Below, piece after piece: positions 7,240 to 16,358 of a stretch of 48,028 bases of DNA. Under the pieces are notes generated by a model, which ran no database searches, was not told where the DNA came from, and saw only the letters and a list, made by a program, of their open reading frames with translations. Numbering within the stretch: the stretch's first letter is position 1; each line of letters begins with the position of its first letter. The translations under genes and the position numbers were made by a program. This DNA is from Anaerolineales bacterium (GTDB lineage: Bacteria > Chloroflexota > Anaerolineae > Anaerolineales > UBA4823): positions 1 through 48,028 of the forward strand of contig JAFGQI010000105.1 of NCBI GenBank assembly GCA_016935755.1. Reading direction: 5' to 3'.

Positions 7240-10200
7240 TTGAAACGACTTGTCTTATGGGTGTTCCTACTCAGCTTTGCCCTGGGAGCCCGGGGGCTTC
7301 CCCCTGTAGATCAAACCCCTGTACGCACTCCCGGCCTGCAGATCATGCCGCCCCACCCCAGCCTGCTTGAGCAGGCTCGTCTGGGGAAGATTACACTGCC
7401 GGAATCTATCACTGATCCGGAGTATCGCCAACAGTTAGGGATCGATCAGCCAAATCCCCTGGCCATTCAAACCCCGGCTAGCACCTGGAAGACCATTGCC
7501 CTGCTGGTGAAATTTACTGATAAATCTAACCTGGTCAGCGCCACCTACTTCGACTCTCTGTTATTTGGCGCCAGCCAGGGTCAGATGAATCATTACTATA
7601 AAGCAGTTTCTTACAACCAACTCGATATTGTGACGGTTAACCTGCCCAGTTCGATTGGCTGGAACACGATGCCACAAACCCTGGCATATTATGTCGCTAA
7701 CGGCTACTGCTATGAAGCAGCTTATCCCCGCAACTGCCAGAAGCTCGCCGAAGACGCTGTGGCAGCCGCAAATGCTGTTGTGGATTTTTCTCAGTATGAC
7801 AATGATGGCGATGGCTACGTAGATACCGTATTCATTATCCATGCAGGTAAAGGCGCTGAAATCACCAACAGTCCTACCGATATCTGGTCGCACTCCTGGC
7901 AGACATACAACCAACCTTACGTGGATGGCGTACGGGTCAGTTCATACACCACCGAGCCGGAATACTGGTTCAGCGCAAACGATATGACGATTGGTGTCTA
8001 TGCGCATGAGCTAGGGCATGCCCTGGGCCTGCCCGATTTGTATGACACCGATTACACCCCAAAGGGTGTAGGCGATTGGAGCCTGATGTCAGGCGGCTCC
8101 TGGAACGGTCAGTATGGACTGGGAGAATCGCCCGCTTTCCTCGACGCCTGGTCGCGCTATAAGCTCGGCTGGGTGACCCCGATTGCCGTCAGCGGTACTC
8201 TGACCGCTGCTTCGATCCCCGCAGCAGAGACATCTCCGACAATCTACAAACTCAAGTCAGCCAGATTGGGTTCAGAAGAGTATTTTCTGGTTGAAAACCG
8301 CCAGATAACCAGCTACGATGCATACCTGGATGGCTCGGGGCTGCTGATCTGGCACATCGATGAGAACGTGGATAACAATGATAAAGAATGTAAACAGGTC
8401 AACAACTGGAACTGCGCCTCCACCAGCCAGCATTTTCAGGTAGCCCTTGAGCAGGCGGATGGCGCCCTGAATCTGGAGAAGAACAACACCGATGGCGATG
8501 GCGGCGACCCCTGGCCTGGCACATCTGGTAAGCGCGCTTTCAACAGCGCCTCCATGCCCAACACCAGCTCGTATTACTACTCAACCAGCGCCGACACCAA
8601 CCTGAGTGTCACCAATATCAGCAATTCGAGCAGCACGATGACCGCCGATTTTTATGTGGCAGGTGCGCCAGGGGCTTTCAACAAGACCAATCCAACCATC
8701 GGGGCCACGGGAGTCTCCATCAGCCCTACCCTGACCTGGGGAACCAGCGCCGGGGCAACCTCTTACGAGTACTGCTATGACACAAGCAATGATAGCTCCT
8801 GTTCTACCTGGCTCACCAACGGGACCAGCACCAGCAAGGCGCTGAGTGGATTGGCTTACAACACCACTTACTACTGGCACGTGAGGGCGAAGAACTCGAT
8901 TGGCACAACTTACTCCAATGACAACACCTGGTGGAGCTTTGTCACCCAAGTCGCGCCTCCGGGAGCCTTCAATAAAAGCAGCCCGGCAAACAGCGTCGCT
9001 GGGCAACCGATCAGCCTGACGCTTGCTTGGGAATCAAGCAGCGGAGCGACATCCTACGAATACTGCTACGACACCAGCAACCATAACAACTGTGCAGCCT
9101 GGCAGTCGAACGGCAGCAGCCAGAGCAAGGCGATCAGTGGGTTGGCCTACAGCACCACCTACTATTGGCAGGTGCGGGCGAAGAACGCTTCTCCCACCAT
9201 CACCGAAGCCAACGGTGGTCTCTGGTGGAGCTTCACCACGCAAAGCGGACCGCCAGCGGCCTTTAGTAAGACCAGTCCTTCAGACGCGGCGACCGGCCTG
9301 CCTACAGGGCCAACCCTGAGCTGGGCGCCATCCAGCGGGGCGACCGAATACGAGTACTGCTACGATACCGATGACAACAACGCCTGCGACGACATCTGGA
9401 CGGACGTGGACAGCGCCACCAGCACCACGCTCAGCGGCCTGGGCGAAGGCAATACCTACTATTGGCAGGTGCGAGCAAAAAACGCCCAGGGAACAACCGC
9501 TGCGAACAGCGGCGACTGGTGGAGCTTCACGATCCATTCCGGTCTGCCCGGCGACTTCAGTAAATCTAACCCTGCCAACGGCGCTCCTAACGTGCCCACC
9601 ACCACAAACTTATACTGGAGCAGCGCTGACGGAGCGAACACCTACGAATACTGCTACGACACTAACGACAACGATGCCTGCGACTCGGGATGGTACAGCG
9701 GGCAGCTTAGCAGCGCCATGATCTCGGGTCTGTTCCACGAGACCACTTACTATTGGCAGGTGCGAGCAGTGAACAGTCACGGGGATACCGAAGCCAACAG
9801 CGGGGATTGGTGGAGCTTCACCACCATGGGCGAAACCGCCTACCTTTTCCTGCCGATGCTCACCCAGGGTGACCATATCCAGCCTGCGAACGTGATCAAC
9901 GGGGATTTTGAGAGCGGCAGAGAAGCGGGATGGTCAGAAGCTTCTACTTACAACCCGATGATCGTGGTCAGCGCGCCCACGCTGCAGATTGCTGCACACA
10001 GCGGTGGCTGGGCAGCCTGGTTGGGCAGAGAAAACAATGAGATCTCCCGTCTCTGGCAGCAGGTAACCGTTCCAGCTACTCAACCCTACCTGCATTTCTG
10101 GACCTGGGTCATTTCAAATGATATTTGCGGTTATGATTATGGCTACTTTCAGGTGAACGGCACCAACTTAACTACCTATTATCTGTGCTCAAACCAGGCA

Positions 10201-10431
10201 ACCAGCGGGTGGGTGGAAAAGGTTGTCGATCTCAGCTTCTTTGCCGGCCAGTCGATCACACTTCAGTTTCGGGTAGAGACGGACGGATCAATCAAAAGCC
10301 ATTTCTACCTGGACGATGTCTCGTTCAGCAATCTGGCGACGGTTGGGGAGCAATCGGCCAGCGACCAGTCGATAAGTGAAAAGTCGATCAGTAATCAGGT
10401 AATCAGAGATTTGAAAGCAGGCGAAGAGTAA
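7240..10431 (+). CDS. Secreted M6-family metalloprotease with four Fn3-like modules and C-terminal jelly-roll domain
   Basis: A 1063-residue exported protease, paralogue of 2272-4770. TTG at 7240 is chosen as the start because GGAGG lies five bases upstream and a signal peptide (KRLVLWVFLLSFALGARG) follows at once; the frame extends further upstream but without such signals. The propeptide 'LLEQARLGKITLPESI' matches its paralogue. The zinc motif is HELGH at 256-260, extended 'HELGHALGLPDLYD'. Four Cys-containing Fn3-like modules follow at about residues 480-865, each with 'YEYCYDT....C' and 'TYYWQVRA'. After 'AYLFLPMLTQGDH' comes a domain starting 'NGDFESG' and ending 'FYLDDVSF', a typical adhesive or carbohydrate-binding jelly roll. 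The last 30 residues, rich in Ser-Ile-Ser and ending 'DLKAGEE', match the tail of the C25 protease. A terminator hairpin follows. Confidence 0.9.
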   Translation: MKRLVLWVFLLSFALGARGLPPVDQTPVRTPGLQIMPPHPSLLEQARLGKITLPESITDPEYRQQLGIDQPNPLAIQTPASTWKTIALLVKFTDKSNLVSATYFDSLLFGASQGQMNHYYKAVSYNQLDIVTVNLPSSIGWNTMPQTLAYYVANGYCYEAAYPRNCQKLAEDAVAAANAVVDFSQYDNDGDGYVDTVFIIHAGKGAEITNSPTDIWSHSWQTYNQPYVDGVRVSSYTTEPEYWFSANDMTIGVYAHELGHALGLPDLYDTDYTPKGVGDWSLMSGGSWNGQYGLGESPAFLDAWSRYKLGWVTPIAVSGTLTAASIPAAETSPTIYKLKSARLGSEEYFLVENRQITSYDAYLDGSGLLIWHIDENVDNNDKECKQVNNWNCASTSQHFQVALEQADGALNLEKNNTDGDGGDPWPGTSGKRAFNSASMPNTSSYYYSTSADTNLSVTNISNSSSTMTADFYVAGAPGAFNKTNPTIGATGVSISPTLTWGTSAGATSYEYCYDTSNDSSCSTWLTNGTSTSKALSGLAYNTTYYWHVRAKNSIGTTYSNDNTWWSFVTQVAPPGAFNKSSPANSVAGQPISLTLAWESSSGATSYEYCYDTSNHNNCAAWQSNGSSQSKAISGLAYSTTYYWQVRAKNASPTITEANGGLWWSFTTQSGPPAAFSKTSPSDAATGLPTGPTLSWAPSSGATEYEYCYDTDDNNACDDIWTDVDSATSTTLSGLGEGNTYYWQVRAKNAQGTTAANSGDWWSFTIHSGLPGDFSKSNPANGAPNVPTTTNLYWSSADGANTYEYCYDTNDNDACDSGWYSGQLSSAMISGLFHETTYYWQVRAVNSHGDTEANSGDWWSFTTMGETAYLFLPMLTQGDHIQPANVINGDFESGREAGWSEASTYNPMIVVSAPTLQIAAHSGGWAAWLGRENNEISRLWQQVTVPATQPYLHFWTWVISNDICGYDYGYFQVNGTNLTTYYLCSNQATSGWVEKVVDLSFFAGQSITLQFRVETDGSIKSHFYLDDVSFSNLATVGEQSASDQSISEKSISNQVIRDLKAGEE

Positions 10432-10436
10432 GACAC

Positions 10437-10469
10437 AAATCGTCCGGCAGACCATCTGCCGGACGATTT
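10437..10469 (+). terminator. Intrinsic terminator after second M6 protease
   Basis: A perfect 15-bp stem (10437-10451 and 10455-10469) with loop CCA, ending in TTTT at 10467-10470, five bases after the stop codon. It separates this transcript from the C25 protease gene. A TATAAT at 10512-10517 could be the -10 of that gene, but no clear -35 was found. Confidence 0.85.
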
Positions 10470-10588
10470 TGAATGGGTGAATTATTAATCTATCTTGGGC
10501 AAAATTTCATTTATAATGACATCATAATAAAGTCACGAGAGACTGCCTTTCTAACCTAACATCAGAGGGGATGAGCAAGGAGACTGAA

Positions 10589-13500
10589 ATGAAGAAGTTC
10601 AGTATATTGCACCTGCGGGTTACCCGGCAGGCTGCATTTATTGCTATCTTTATCTGGTCTTTGCCCTTCATCTCGCTTCACCCATTAAGATCACCAGGAA
10701 TAACCCAACAATCTGTTTACCGGGCGATAGATTTCGAGCTACGTTTGCCTGGCTTCCAACTCCAGCATCTGTTGGATGGCTCGGTGGTGATCCAGGCAGA
10801 TGGTTTCCCACTCCAAGATGCCCCAGGCGAATTAGCGCTGCCGCACCAGGTGGTGCACCTTGCGTTACCGCCGGATGCAGATGCGGGTAGCCTCCGATTG
10901 GAGATTGTGAGCGCCAAAATAGAGCAGCTTCCCGGCAGCTATAACATCCAGCGCATACCTCTCGATACAACTACGGAAACATTGGGAGCCAGAATTGTAA
11001 AACCACCCACCAGCCCTGGCTCCTTGCCAGGTTATGTACGCCTGCTTTCCAGCGGACAGATGCGCAAATGGCGTTTCATCCAATTGGATTACACTCCTTT
11101 CAGCGTGGATGACGCCAGCGAAAAAGTAAGCATGGCGAGCCAAATCAACTTGCGTGTTCATTACCAGACTGCACCAGACAGCATCGATCCTGCGCTGCTC
11201 AATGATACAGTCATGGACGAAATTGCCCAAGAGCTATTCTTAAACTATGCACAAGCGCAGGCGTGGTACTCGCCACCTAAATCGCCTGACGCGCCCAATG
11301 TGGTGCACGATTATGTGATTATCACCACCAACAACATCGAGACCAACAGCACCAAGCTGGATGACTTCATCGCCCATAAACAGAGCTTAGGTTTCAGTGT
11401 TCTGACCATCACCCAGGATGAATATGGCAGCCTGGTTGGGCAATCTCCGAACGGTACAGCTGAAAAAATCCGCAAATGGCTGCAAAATAATTACACCAGC
11501 TACAGCATCAAGTATGTCCTGCTCATCGGAAACCCTGACCCAGATGACCCGAGCAGCGGCAGCGACACGGTGGGCGATGTGCCAATGAAGATGTGCTGGC
11601 CGCGCTGGGATCAATCCACAGATAGAGAGTCGCCAACCGATTATTTCTATGCTGATCTAACCGGCAACTGGGATCTGGACGGCGACAATTACTACGGAGA
11701 ATATAACCCGGATTTTGGGACAGGTGGAGTTGATTTTGCTAATGAGGTGTTCGTAGGGCGCATCCCGGTCTATAGTACTGCATACTCCACCCTGGATGCC
11801 ATCTTACAAAAAATTATCGATTATGAAAACGAAAGCAGCCCCTTTAGCTGGCGCAAATCTACGTTGCTGCCAATGAGCTTTTCTGTGGCAGGTTACGATG
11901 GAGCTCCCCTGGCCGAACAAATGATGGATGATTACCTGGATGGAGCAAGTTTTACCTCCTGGACACAGTACCAGCAAGGCAGTGGCGAGTGCAATGTGGA
12001 TTCGACTTATTCCAGCAATCAAGAACTACGCGGCGGGACAGTGGTACGCGATCGCTGGGCAGCCAACGATTATGGCCTGGTGGTTTGGTGGGGACACGGG
12101 TCAGCCACCACTGCATCGGTAGGCTATGAACCCTGTTGGGATGGCACACTGTTCTCCACCAGCCAGACTTCATCACTAGATGATGACCATCCATCCTTTG
12201 TATACCAGAACTCCTGCACTAACGGCTACCCGGAAAACACCAGCAACCTGCAATATGCCCTGCTCAAGCAGGGCGGTCTGGCAACCGTAAGCGCATCGCG
12301 GGTCTCCTGGTTTAACTCAGGCGTTGGGTATGGCGACTTCGATGGCAGCACGACCAACTCAGGCATTGGCTATGAATATGCCCGGCGCCTGGTACAAGGC
12401 CAACCAGCTGCCCAGGCATTATATAACGCCAAGACCAGCATGGTCCCAACCTCCAATTCACGGGTGATGAATTACTTTAATTTCAACCTGTATGGCGATC
12501 CAGCAGCCTTCTTACTGCCGCTGCTAACGCCCACCAGCCTTTTGGCCAAGCCAATATCGCAAGCCCAGATTAACCTATTCTGGACAGATAATAGCATCAC
12601 CGAGAGCGGTTACAAGATCGAACGTTCGCCCAATGGCAGTACAAGCTGGAGCCAGATTGCTACCGTGGGGATGAATGTAACCAGCTATGCGAATACTAGA
12701 TTGACTTGCGGGACACCATATTTTTATCGTGTGCGCGCCTATAACACCTGGGGGAACTCGCCCTACAGCAGCACAGCCAACGCCACCACGTCAGCTTGTC
12801 TGCCAGGAGCGTTCAGCAAGACCAATCCAGCAAATAGCGCTACCGGGGTATCCCCCAGCCCTACTCTCTCCTGGGGTGCCAGCAGCAACGCGACCAGCTA
12901 CGATTACTGTATTGATACCAGCAACGACAGCACCTGCACCTTACCAGCCACCTGGATTAATGTCGGCAGCACAACAAACAAAGCCTTGAGCGGGTTGAGC
13001 AGCAGCACCGCCTACTACTGGCAGGTACGCGCCAACAACGCCATCAGCACCACCTATGCTAATAGCGACACCTGGTGGATGTTCACCACGGCGAGTTCAT
13101 CATTCCTGTATCTCCCGAACCTCACCCAGGGCGATCACACCCAGCCCGCCTGGCTGGTGAACGGCGATTTCGAGTGTGGGCGAAATGTGGGCAGGTCGGA
13201 ATACTCCAGTCACGGTTTGGATATAGTGCTAAGCGTACCCGGGCTACAGATCACCCCGCACAGCGGCAGTTGGGCAGCCTGGATGGGCGGGGATGATGAT
13301 GAGATCTCCCGCATCTGGCAGGAGGTGACCGTCTCAGCCTCCCAGTCCTACCTGCATTTCTGGCTGTGGATCGCTTCGGCGGATGCCTGTGGAAACGATT
13401 TTGGCTGGGTGCGGGTGAACGGCGCCACCGTAGCCACCTACAATTTATGCTCCAATCAGGCGACGGGCAGTTGGGTGGAGAAAGTGATCGACCTGAGCGC

Positions 13501-13678
13501 TTATGCGGGACAGCTCATTTCGCTCGAGTTCCGTGTTGAGACAAACGATTCGTTGAACAGCAACATGTTTGTTGATGATGTGTCGTTCACTAGCCTGGCG
13601 ATTGTTGGTGAACAGTCAATCAGTGATCCATCGATCAGCGATCAAGTTATCAAGGATTTGAAAGCGGGAGAAGAGTAA
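10589..13678 (+). CDS. Secreted gingipain-type cysteine protease (peptidase C25) with Fn3-like and jelly-roll domains
   Basis: A 1029-residue exported protein. ATG 10589 is preferred over ATG 10571 because AAGGAG sits six bases upstream. A signal-type hydrophobic segment lies at about residues 14-32. A beta-rich propeptide (to about 225) precedes the C25 catalytic domain, which begins 'HDYVIITTNNIETNS' (about 242). The catalytic His is His503 in 'VVWWGHGS' and the Cys is Cys543 in 'VYQNSCTNGYPE', matching the gingipain His/Cys dyad pattern. An ordinary Fn3 domain (about 650-740) is followed by one copy of the Cys-containing Fn3-like module shared with the M6 proteases, then 'FLYLPNLTQGDH', an 'NGDFECG' jelly-roll domain and a tail ending 'DLKAGEE'. 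The shared C-terminal part suggests a common mode of export or surface retention. The predicted cleavage specificity cannot be read from the sequence. Confidence 0.88.
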   Translation: MKKFSILHLRVTRQAAFIAIFIWSLPFISLHPLRSPGITQQSVYRAIDFELRLPGFQLQHLLDGSVVIQADGFPLQDAPGELALPHQVVHLALPPDADAGSLRLEIVSAKIEQLPGSYNIQRIPLDTTTETLGARIVKPPTSPGSLPGYVRLLSSGQMRKWRFIQLDYTPFSVDDASEKVSMASQINLRVHYQTAPDSIDPALLNDTVMDEIAQELFLNYAQAQAWYSPPKSPDAPNVVHDYVIITTNNIETNSTKLDDFIAHKQSLGFSVLTITQDEYGSLVGQSPNGTAEKIRKWLQNNYTSYSIKYVLLIGNPDPDDPSSGSDTVGDVPMKMCWPRWDQSTDRESPTDYFYADLTGNWDLDGDNYYGEYNPDFGTGGVDFANEVFVGRIPVYSTAYSTLDAILQKIIDYENESSPFSWRKSTLLPMSFSVAGYDGAPLAEQMMDDYLDGASFTSWTQYQQGSGECNVDSTYSSNQELRGGTVVRDRWAANDYGLVVWWGHGSATTASVGYEPCWDGTLFSTSQTSSLDDDHPSFVYQNSCTNGYPENTSNLQYALLKQGGLATVSASRVSWFNSGVGYGDFDGSTTNSGIGYEYARRLVQGQPAAQALYNAKTSMVPTSNSRVMNYFNFNLYGDPAAFLLPLLTPTSLLAKPISQAQINLFWTDNSITESGYKIERSPNGSTSWSQIATVGMNVTSYANTRLTCGTPYFYRVRAYNTWGNSPYSSTANATTSACLPGAFSKTNPANSATGVSPSPTLSWGASSNATSYDYCIDTSNDSTCTLPATWINVGSTTNKALSGLSSSTAYYWQVRANNAISTTYANSDTWWMFTTASSSFLYLPNLTQGDHTQPAWLVNGDFECGRNVGRSEYSSHGLDIVLSVPGLQITPHSGSWAAWMGGDDDEISRIWQEVTVSASQSYLHFWLWIASADACGNDFGWVRVNGATVATYNLCSNQATGSWVEKVIDLSAYAGQLISLEFRVETNDSLNSNMFVDDVSFTSLAIVGEQSISDPSISDQVIKDLKAGEE

Positions 13679-13698
13679 AGGATCCTTTTAACCTCAGC

Positions 13699-13719
13699 GG
13701 CCGGCTGATCAAGCCGGCC
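13699..13719. terminator. Hairpin between convergent genes
   Basis: GGCCGGCT and AGCCGGCC (13699-13706 and 13712-13719) form an 8-bp GC-rich stem with a five-base loop. It lies between the C25 protease and the convergent lipoprotein gene. No T-run follows on either strand, so it is a weak or bidirectional terminator at best. Confidence 0.45.
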
Positions 13720-13776
13720 AGTGAGTTCGAACACAACCACACACATTCGGAGAGAGATGAGAGAGAAATCGGATGC

Positions 13777-14691
13777 TTAGCGATCGCTGATATCGATAGC
13801 GTAATTGGTAAACAGGCGTTGTTTTTTCGATTCAACGCTCAGCAAGATGTACAAACCTTTCACCTCAGGAGGAACAGCAACCTCAGTAGTCCATTCCGCG
13901 GTCTTGCCTGCGCCGGTGACCGGCACAGAGGCAATATCTGGGCTTTCATAGAAACCATAGATGATACCGTCTGCACCGATGACTGGCGGCAGACCAATAT
14001 GTACATAGGTGGGATACTCACCAGGATTGGAGTTGACCCATTTGAACTGCAGACCCTTCTCAGAGCGGGTTATTTCGGTCAGGATGAGTGTGCAGTTGTT
14101 GATGGCAATGATTTCAACATCAGATGCCTGAATCAGATCTTGCACCGGTTCAGCAATCGGGTACTGCAGATCGCTGGCGATCTGGTCGAGATCCACTACC
14201 ATTACTGCGTTCTTTTTATTAGCCTGCTGTTCGTAATAGTTGTACTCGCCGGTAAAATAGGCGTAGTCAATAGATAATCTCGCTCCGGGAGCGGCTTGTA
14301 CGCCCTTGCACTCTACATAAAGAAGCTGGATTTTTGGATCAGCCTTAGTTCCAGTGACAAAACCCCGCATCTGGAAGCCTGGCGCCAGGCGATGCCCGCC
14401 CGAACTCACAAAAACCGTGTCACAGTTGGTTGTTTTTCCGCCTACGCTGAGCACCGCCGGTTTATCCACCGCAGCCAGCATGGTGCTCCAATCGCCAGTC
14501 TCATTCCGGATGGCCAGGTCAACGTGCAGATCTCCTGCCCCAGTCTGGCTGATGCTGGTCACCACAGCACTCCAATCTTTGGATGCATCAGCTTTTGAGG
14601 TGTCTTCTTCCTCGGGCAAAACAATATAGTCGCAGGCGCAGGAAACCACTGCCCACACGAGTACCAAAAATAATATTCGGTTAATTCTCAT
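13777..14691 (-). CDS. Lipoprotein of unknown function, last gene of the sugar-importer operon
   Basis: A 304-residue protein starting at ATG 14691, with AAGGAG close upstream; a longer frame exists but overlaps the permease and lacks a ribosome site. The N-terminus is a lipoprotein signal, 'MRINRILFLVLVWAVVSCAC', with Cys18 or Cys20 as the lipidated residue. After an acidic spacer there are two beta-rich parts: about 35-160, with 'VDLAIRNETGDWSTML' typical of immunoglobulin-like DUF4352-type folds, and about 175-304. No enzyme motif was seen. The gene begins 26 bases after the domain-extended permease stop, in the same direction, so it is probably co-transcribed with the importer. A role with the permease's external domain, or as a surface sensor, is inference. 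Confidence 0.75.
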   Translation of the reverse strand: MRINRILFLVLVWAVVSCACDYIVLPEEEDTSKADASKDWSAVVTSISQTGAGDLHVDLAIRNETGDWSTMLAAVDKPAVLSVGGKTTNCDTVFVSSGGHRLAPGFQMRGFVTGTKADPKIQLLYVECKGVQAAPGARLSIDYAYFTGEYNYYEQQANKKNAVMVVDLDQIASDLQYPIAEPVQDLIQASDVEIIAINNCTLILTEITRSEKGLQFKWVNSNPGEYPTYVHIGLPPVIGADGIIYGFYESPDIASVPVTGAGKTAEWTTEVAVPPEVKGLYILLSVESKKQRLFTNYAIDISDR

Positions 14692-14717
14692 CCATCCTTC
14701 TCCTTTTATAACAGCGA

Positions 14718-16358
14718 CTATGGAGCAGTGTTGAATATTTGAAGGACTCCATTGATGATTGAAACCACCTGCCAGTAGTTCGCGGGAGCATCTGTCCCGC
14801 CATCCACAGCCTGGATCGTTTTTTCCTGGCCCCTGAAGTATACGCTGATGAAATATGTATAGCACTGCCCGCAAGGGACATGCGAAGTAGAATACATCTC
14901 GTCTGTAAACCAACCCTTAGCGCTGATATCCTCAAGCAGTTTCATTACATCAGCGGGGGCAGCCTGCTTTTCAATCTTTTCTACGCCGTTATCCCAAATA
15001 ATTTTGCCATCCGGGAAAATACCATATACCTCGTCGATACACTCAGGACCGCCGTTACGTTCGTATGCGATCAGCGCTCCAGATTTCATCATTTCAGCGG
15101 CTAACTCCTGCCGGAAGGGTTTGAGCTGACAGGCAGATGTTGTGGGGAGGGGAGTGCTGGTGCTGCTCCCTCGCGCCGCGCCGCGAATGCCGTAAATTAT
15201 CAGTATAACCAAGAGCAAGCCTGCGATTGCCGCAGCTCCAAGATATTGGTAACGCCGGCTTTTATCAGCCACTCGCTTGCGCTGGTTGATTTCTTGCCTG
15301 GCCATATCTTGCTCAGATGCCCCCTCCTCCATCTGACGCCTGGCAGCAAGCTGGCGAGTCTTGCGCGCCGCCAGCAGGCTCTGCACGATGATGAATGCCA
15401 GGGTTAGTAAGCCAACCCCAATATTCGTCCACCAGGAACTGAGTTTTCCATTGAACTGGATTAAGGTCTGGATAACGCTAGTGATCAGAACGCCGAATAC
15501 GGTGCCAAATACATATCCCTCCCCGCCGGTCAGCATCGTGCCGCCGATCACTACCGCGGCGATGACCGTCATTTCAAAGCCTGGGGCGTAAAGCCCATGC
15601 CCGGATGAAACTGAGATACTCAGGGCTATGCCTGCCAGAGCAGAGCAGAAACCATTCATCGTGTACACTAACATCTTCGTCTGATTTACCGGCAAGCCCA
15701 TCAGGCGAGCAGATTGTTCATTGCCACCAACGGCGTACACGGTGCGGCCAAAGCGCGTGTAATGCGCCAGGTACAATGCCACAATCAGGACAATCACCTC
15801 CAGGACAACCAGCGGAGAGATGAAGGCGCCCTGTTTGGTCACCGGATCAGCCAGGCCAGGGATGAGCAATTTTGTCTGTCCAATAATTGTATAGACCCGG
15901 TTACTGATGGCAATGGCGTCATCGCTAATGAAGAAACACAGCCCACGCGTAAACCACATACCCGCCAGAGTGGCAATAAAGGGCTGCACCTTCATGTAGG
16001 TGATAAATGCTCCCAGGATCGCTCCAAAAGCCATACCCATCACCAGCATCAACAGCATCACCACCCAGGCATCCCATTCCCCTGTGCGAAGCAGCGCAGC
16101 AGAGGCCACTGTTGTCAAGGCCATAATGCCGGGCACGGAAAGATCAATACCACCAGCCAGGATCACAAAGGTGCTCCCGATTGCGCTGATCATCAGGAAA
16201 GAACTAGAACGAAATAGATTCAGGAAAACCTGCGGCTCCCGCATACCCACGTAGGAATATGCCCCAAAGATATAGGCAGCGAAAAACAGGATAACAGTCA
16301 CCGAGAGCGGGATGAACCTGCGGTTGTTAAAGAAAAAGGTCTCGATTTTGTGGGTCAT
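14718..16358 (-). CDS. Sugar ABC transporter permease (YjfF-like) fused to an extra TM helix and external domain
   Basis: Residues 1-335 are a BPD_transp_2-type permease of the ribose/galactofuranose family: 'GSTFVILAGGIDLSVPGIMAL' is split over 61-81, and 'GGNEQSARLMGLPV' is the conserved cytoplasmic loop. Normal members end here at about 320-350 residues. This one continues with a charged, probably cytoplasmic linker (332-370), an extra membrane helix (about 372-392), and an external domain (about 400-546). That domain has four Cys at 410, 440, 496 and 499, including 'PCGQC', and the pattern 'GIFPDGKIIWDNG' ... 'VMKLLEDISAKGWF' resembles DUF6438-type domains from memory. The start overlaps the previous permease's stop by four bases. 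The added domain might sense ligand, modulate transport or bind the lipoprotein encoded next; none of these is shown. Confidence 0.88.
   Translation of the reverse strand: MTHKIETFFFNNRRFIPLSVTVILFFAAYIFGAYSYVGMREPQVFLNLFRSSSFLMISAIGSTFVILAGGIDLSVPGIMALTTVASAALLRTGEWDAWVVMLLMLVMGMAFGAILGAFITYMKVQPFIATLAGMWFTRGLCFFISDDAIAISNRVYTIIGQTKLLIPGLADPVTKQGAFISPLVVLEVIVLIVALYLAHYTRFGRTVYAVGGNEQSARLMGLPVNQTKMLVYTMNGFCSALAGIALSISVSSGHGLYAPGFEMTVIAAVVIGGTMLTGGEGYVFGTVFGVLITSVIQTLIQFNGKLSSWWTNIGVGLLTLAFIIVQSLLAARKTRQLAARRQMEEGASEQDMARQEINQRKRVADKSRRYQYLGAAAIAGLLLVILIIYGIRGAARGSSTSTPLPTTSACQLKPFRQELAAEMMKSGALIAYERNGGPECIDEVYGIFPDGKIIWDNGVEKIEKQAAPADVMKLLEDISAKGWFTDEMYSTSHVPCGQCYTYFISVYFRGQEKTIQAVDGGTDAPANYWQVVSIINGVLQIFNTAP

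Noticed and set aside
15361..16254. Plus-strand open frames opposite the extended permease
   Set aside because: Membrane-protein antisense shadow; the minus-strand frame shows clear permease motifs and overlaps.
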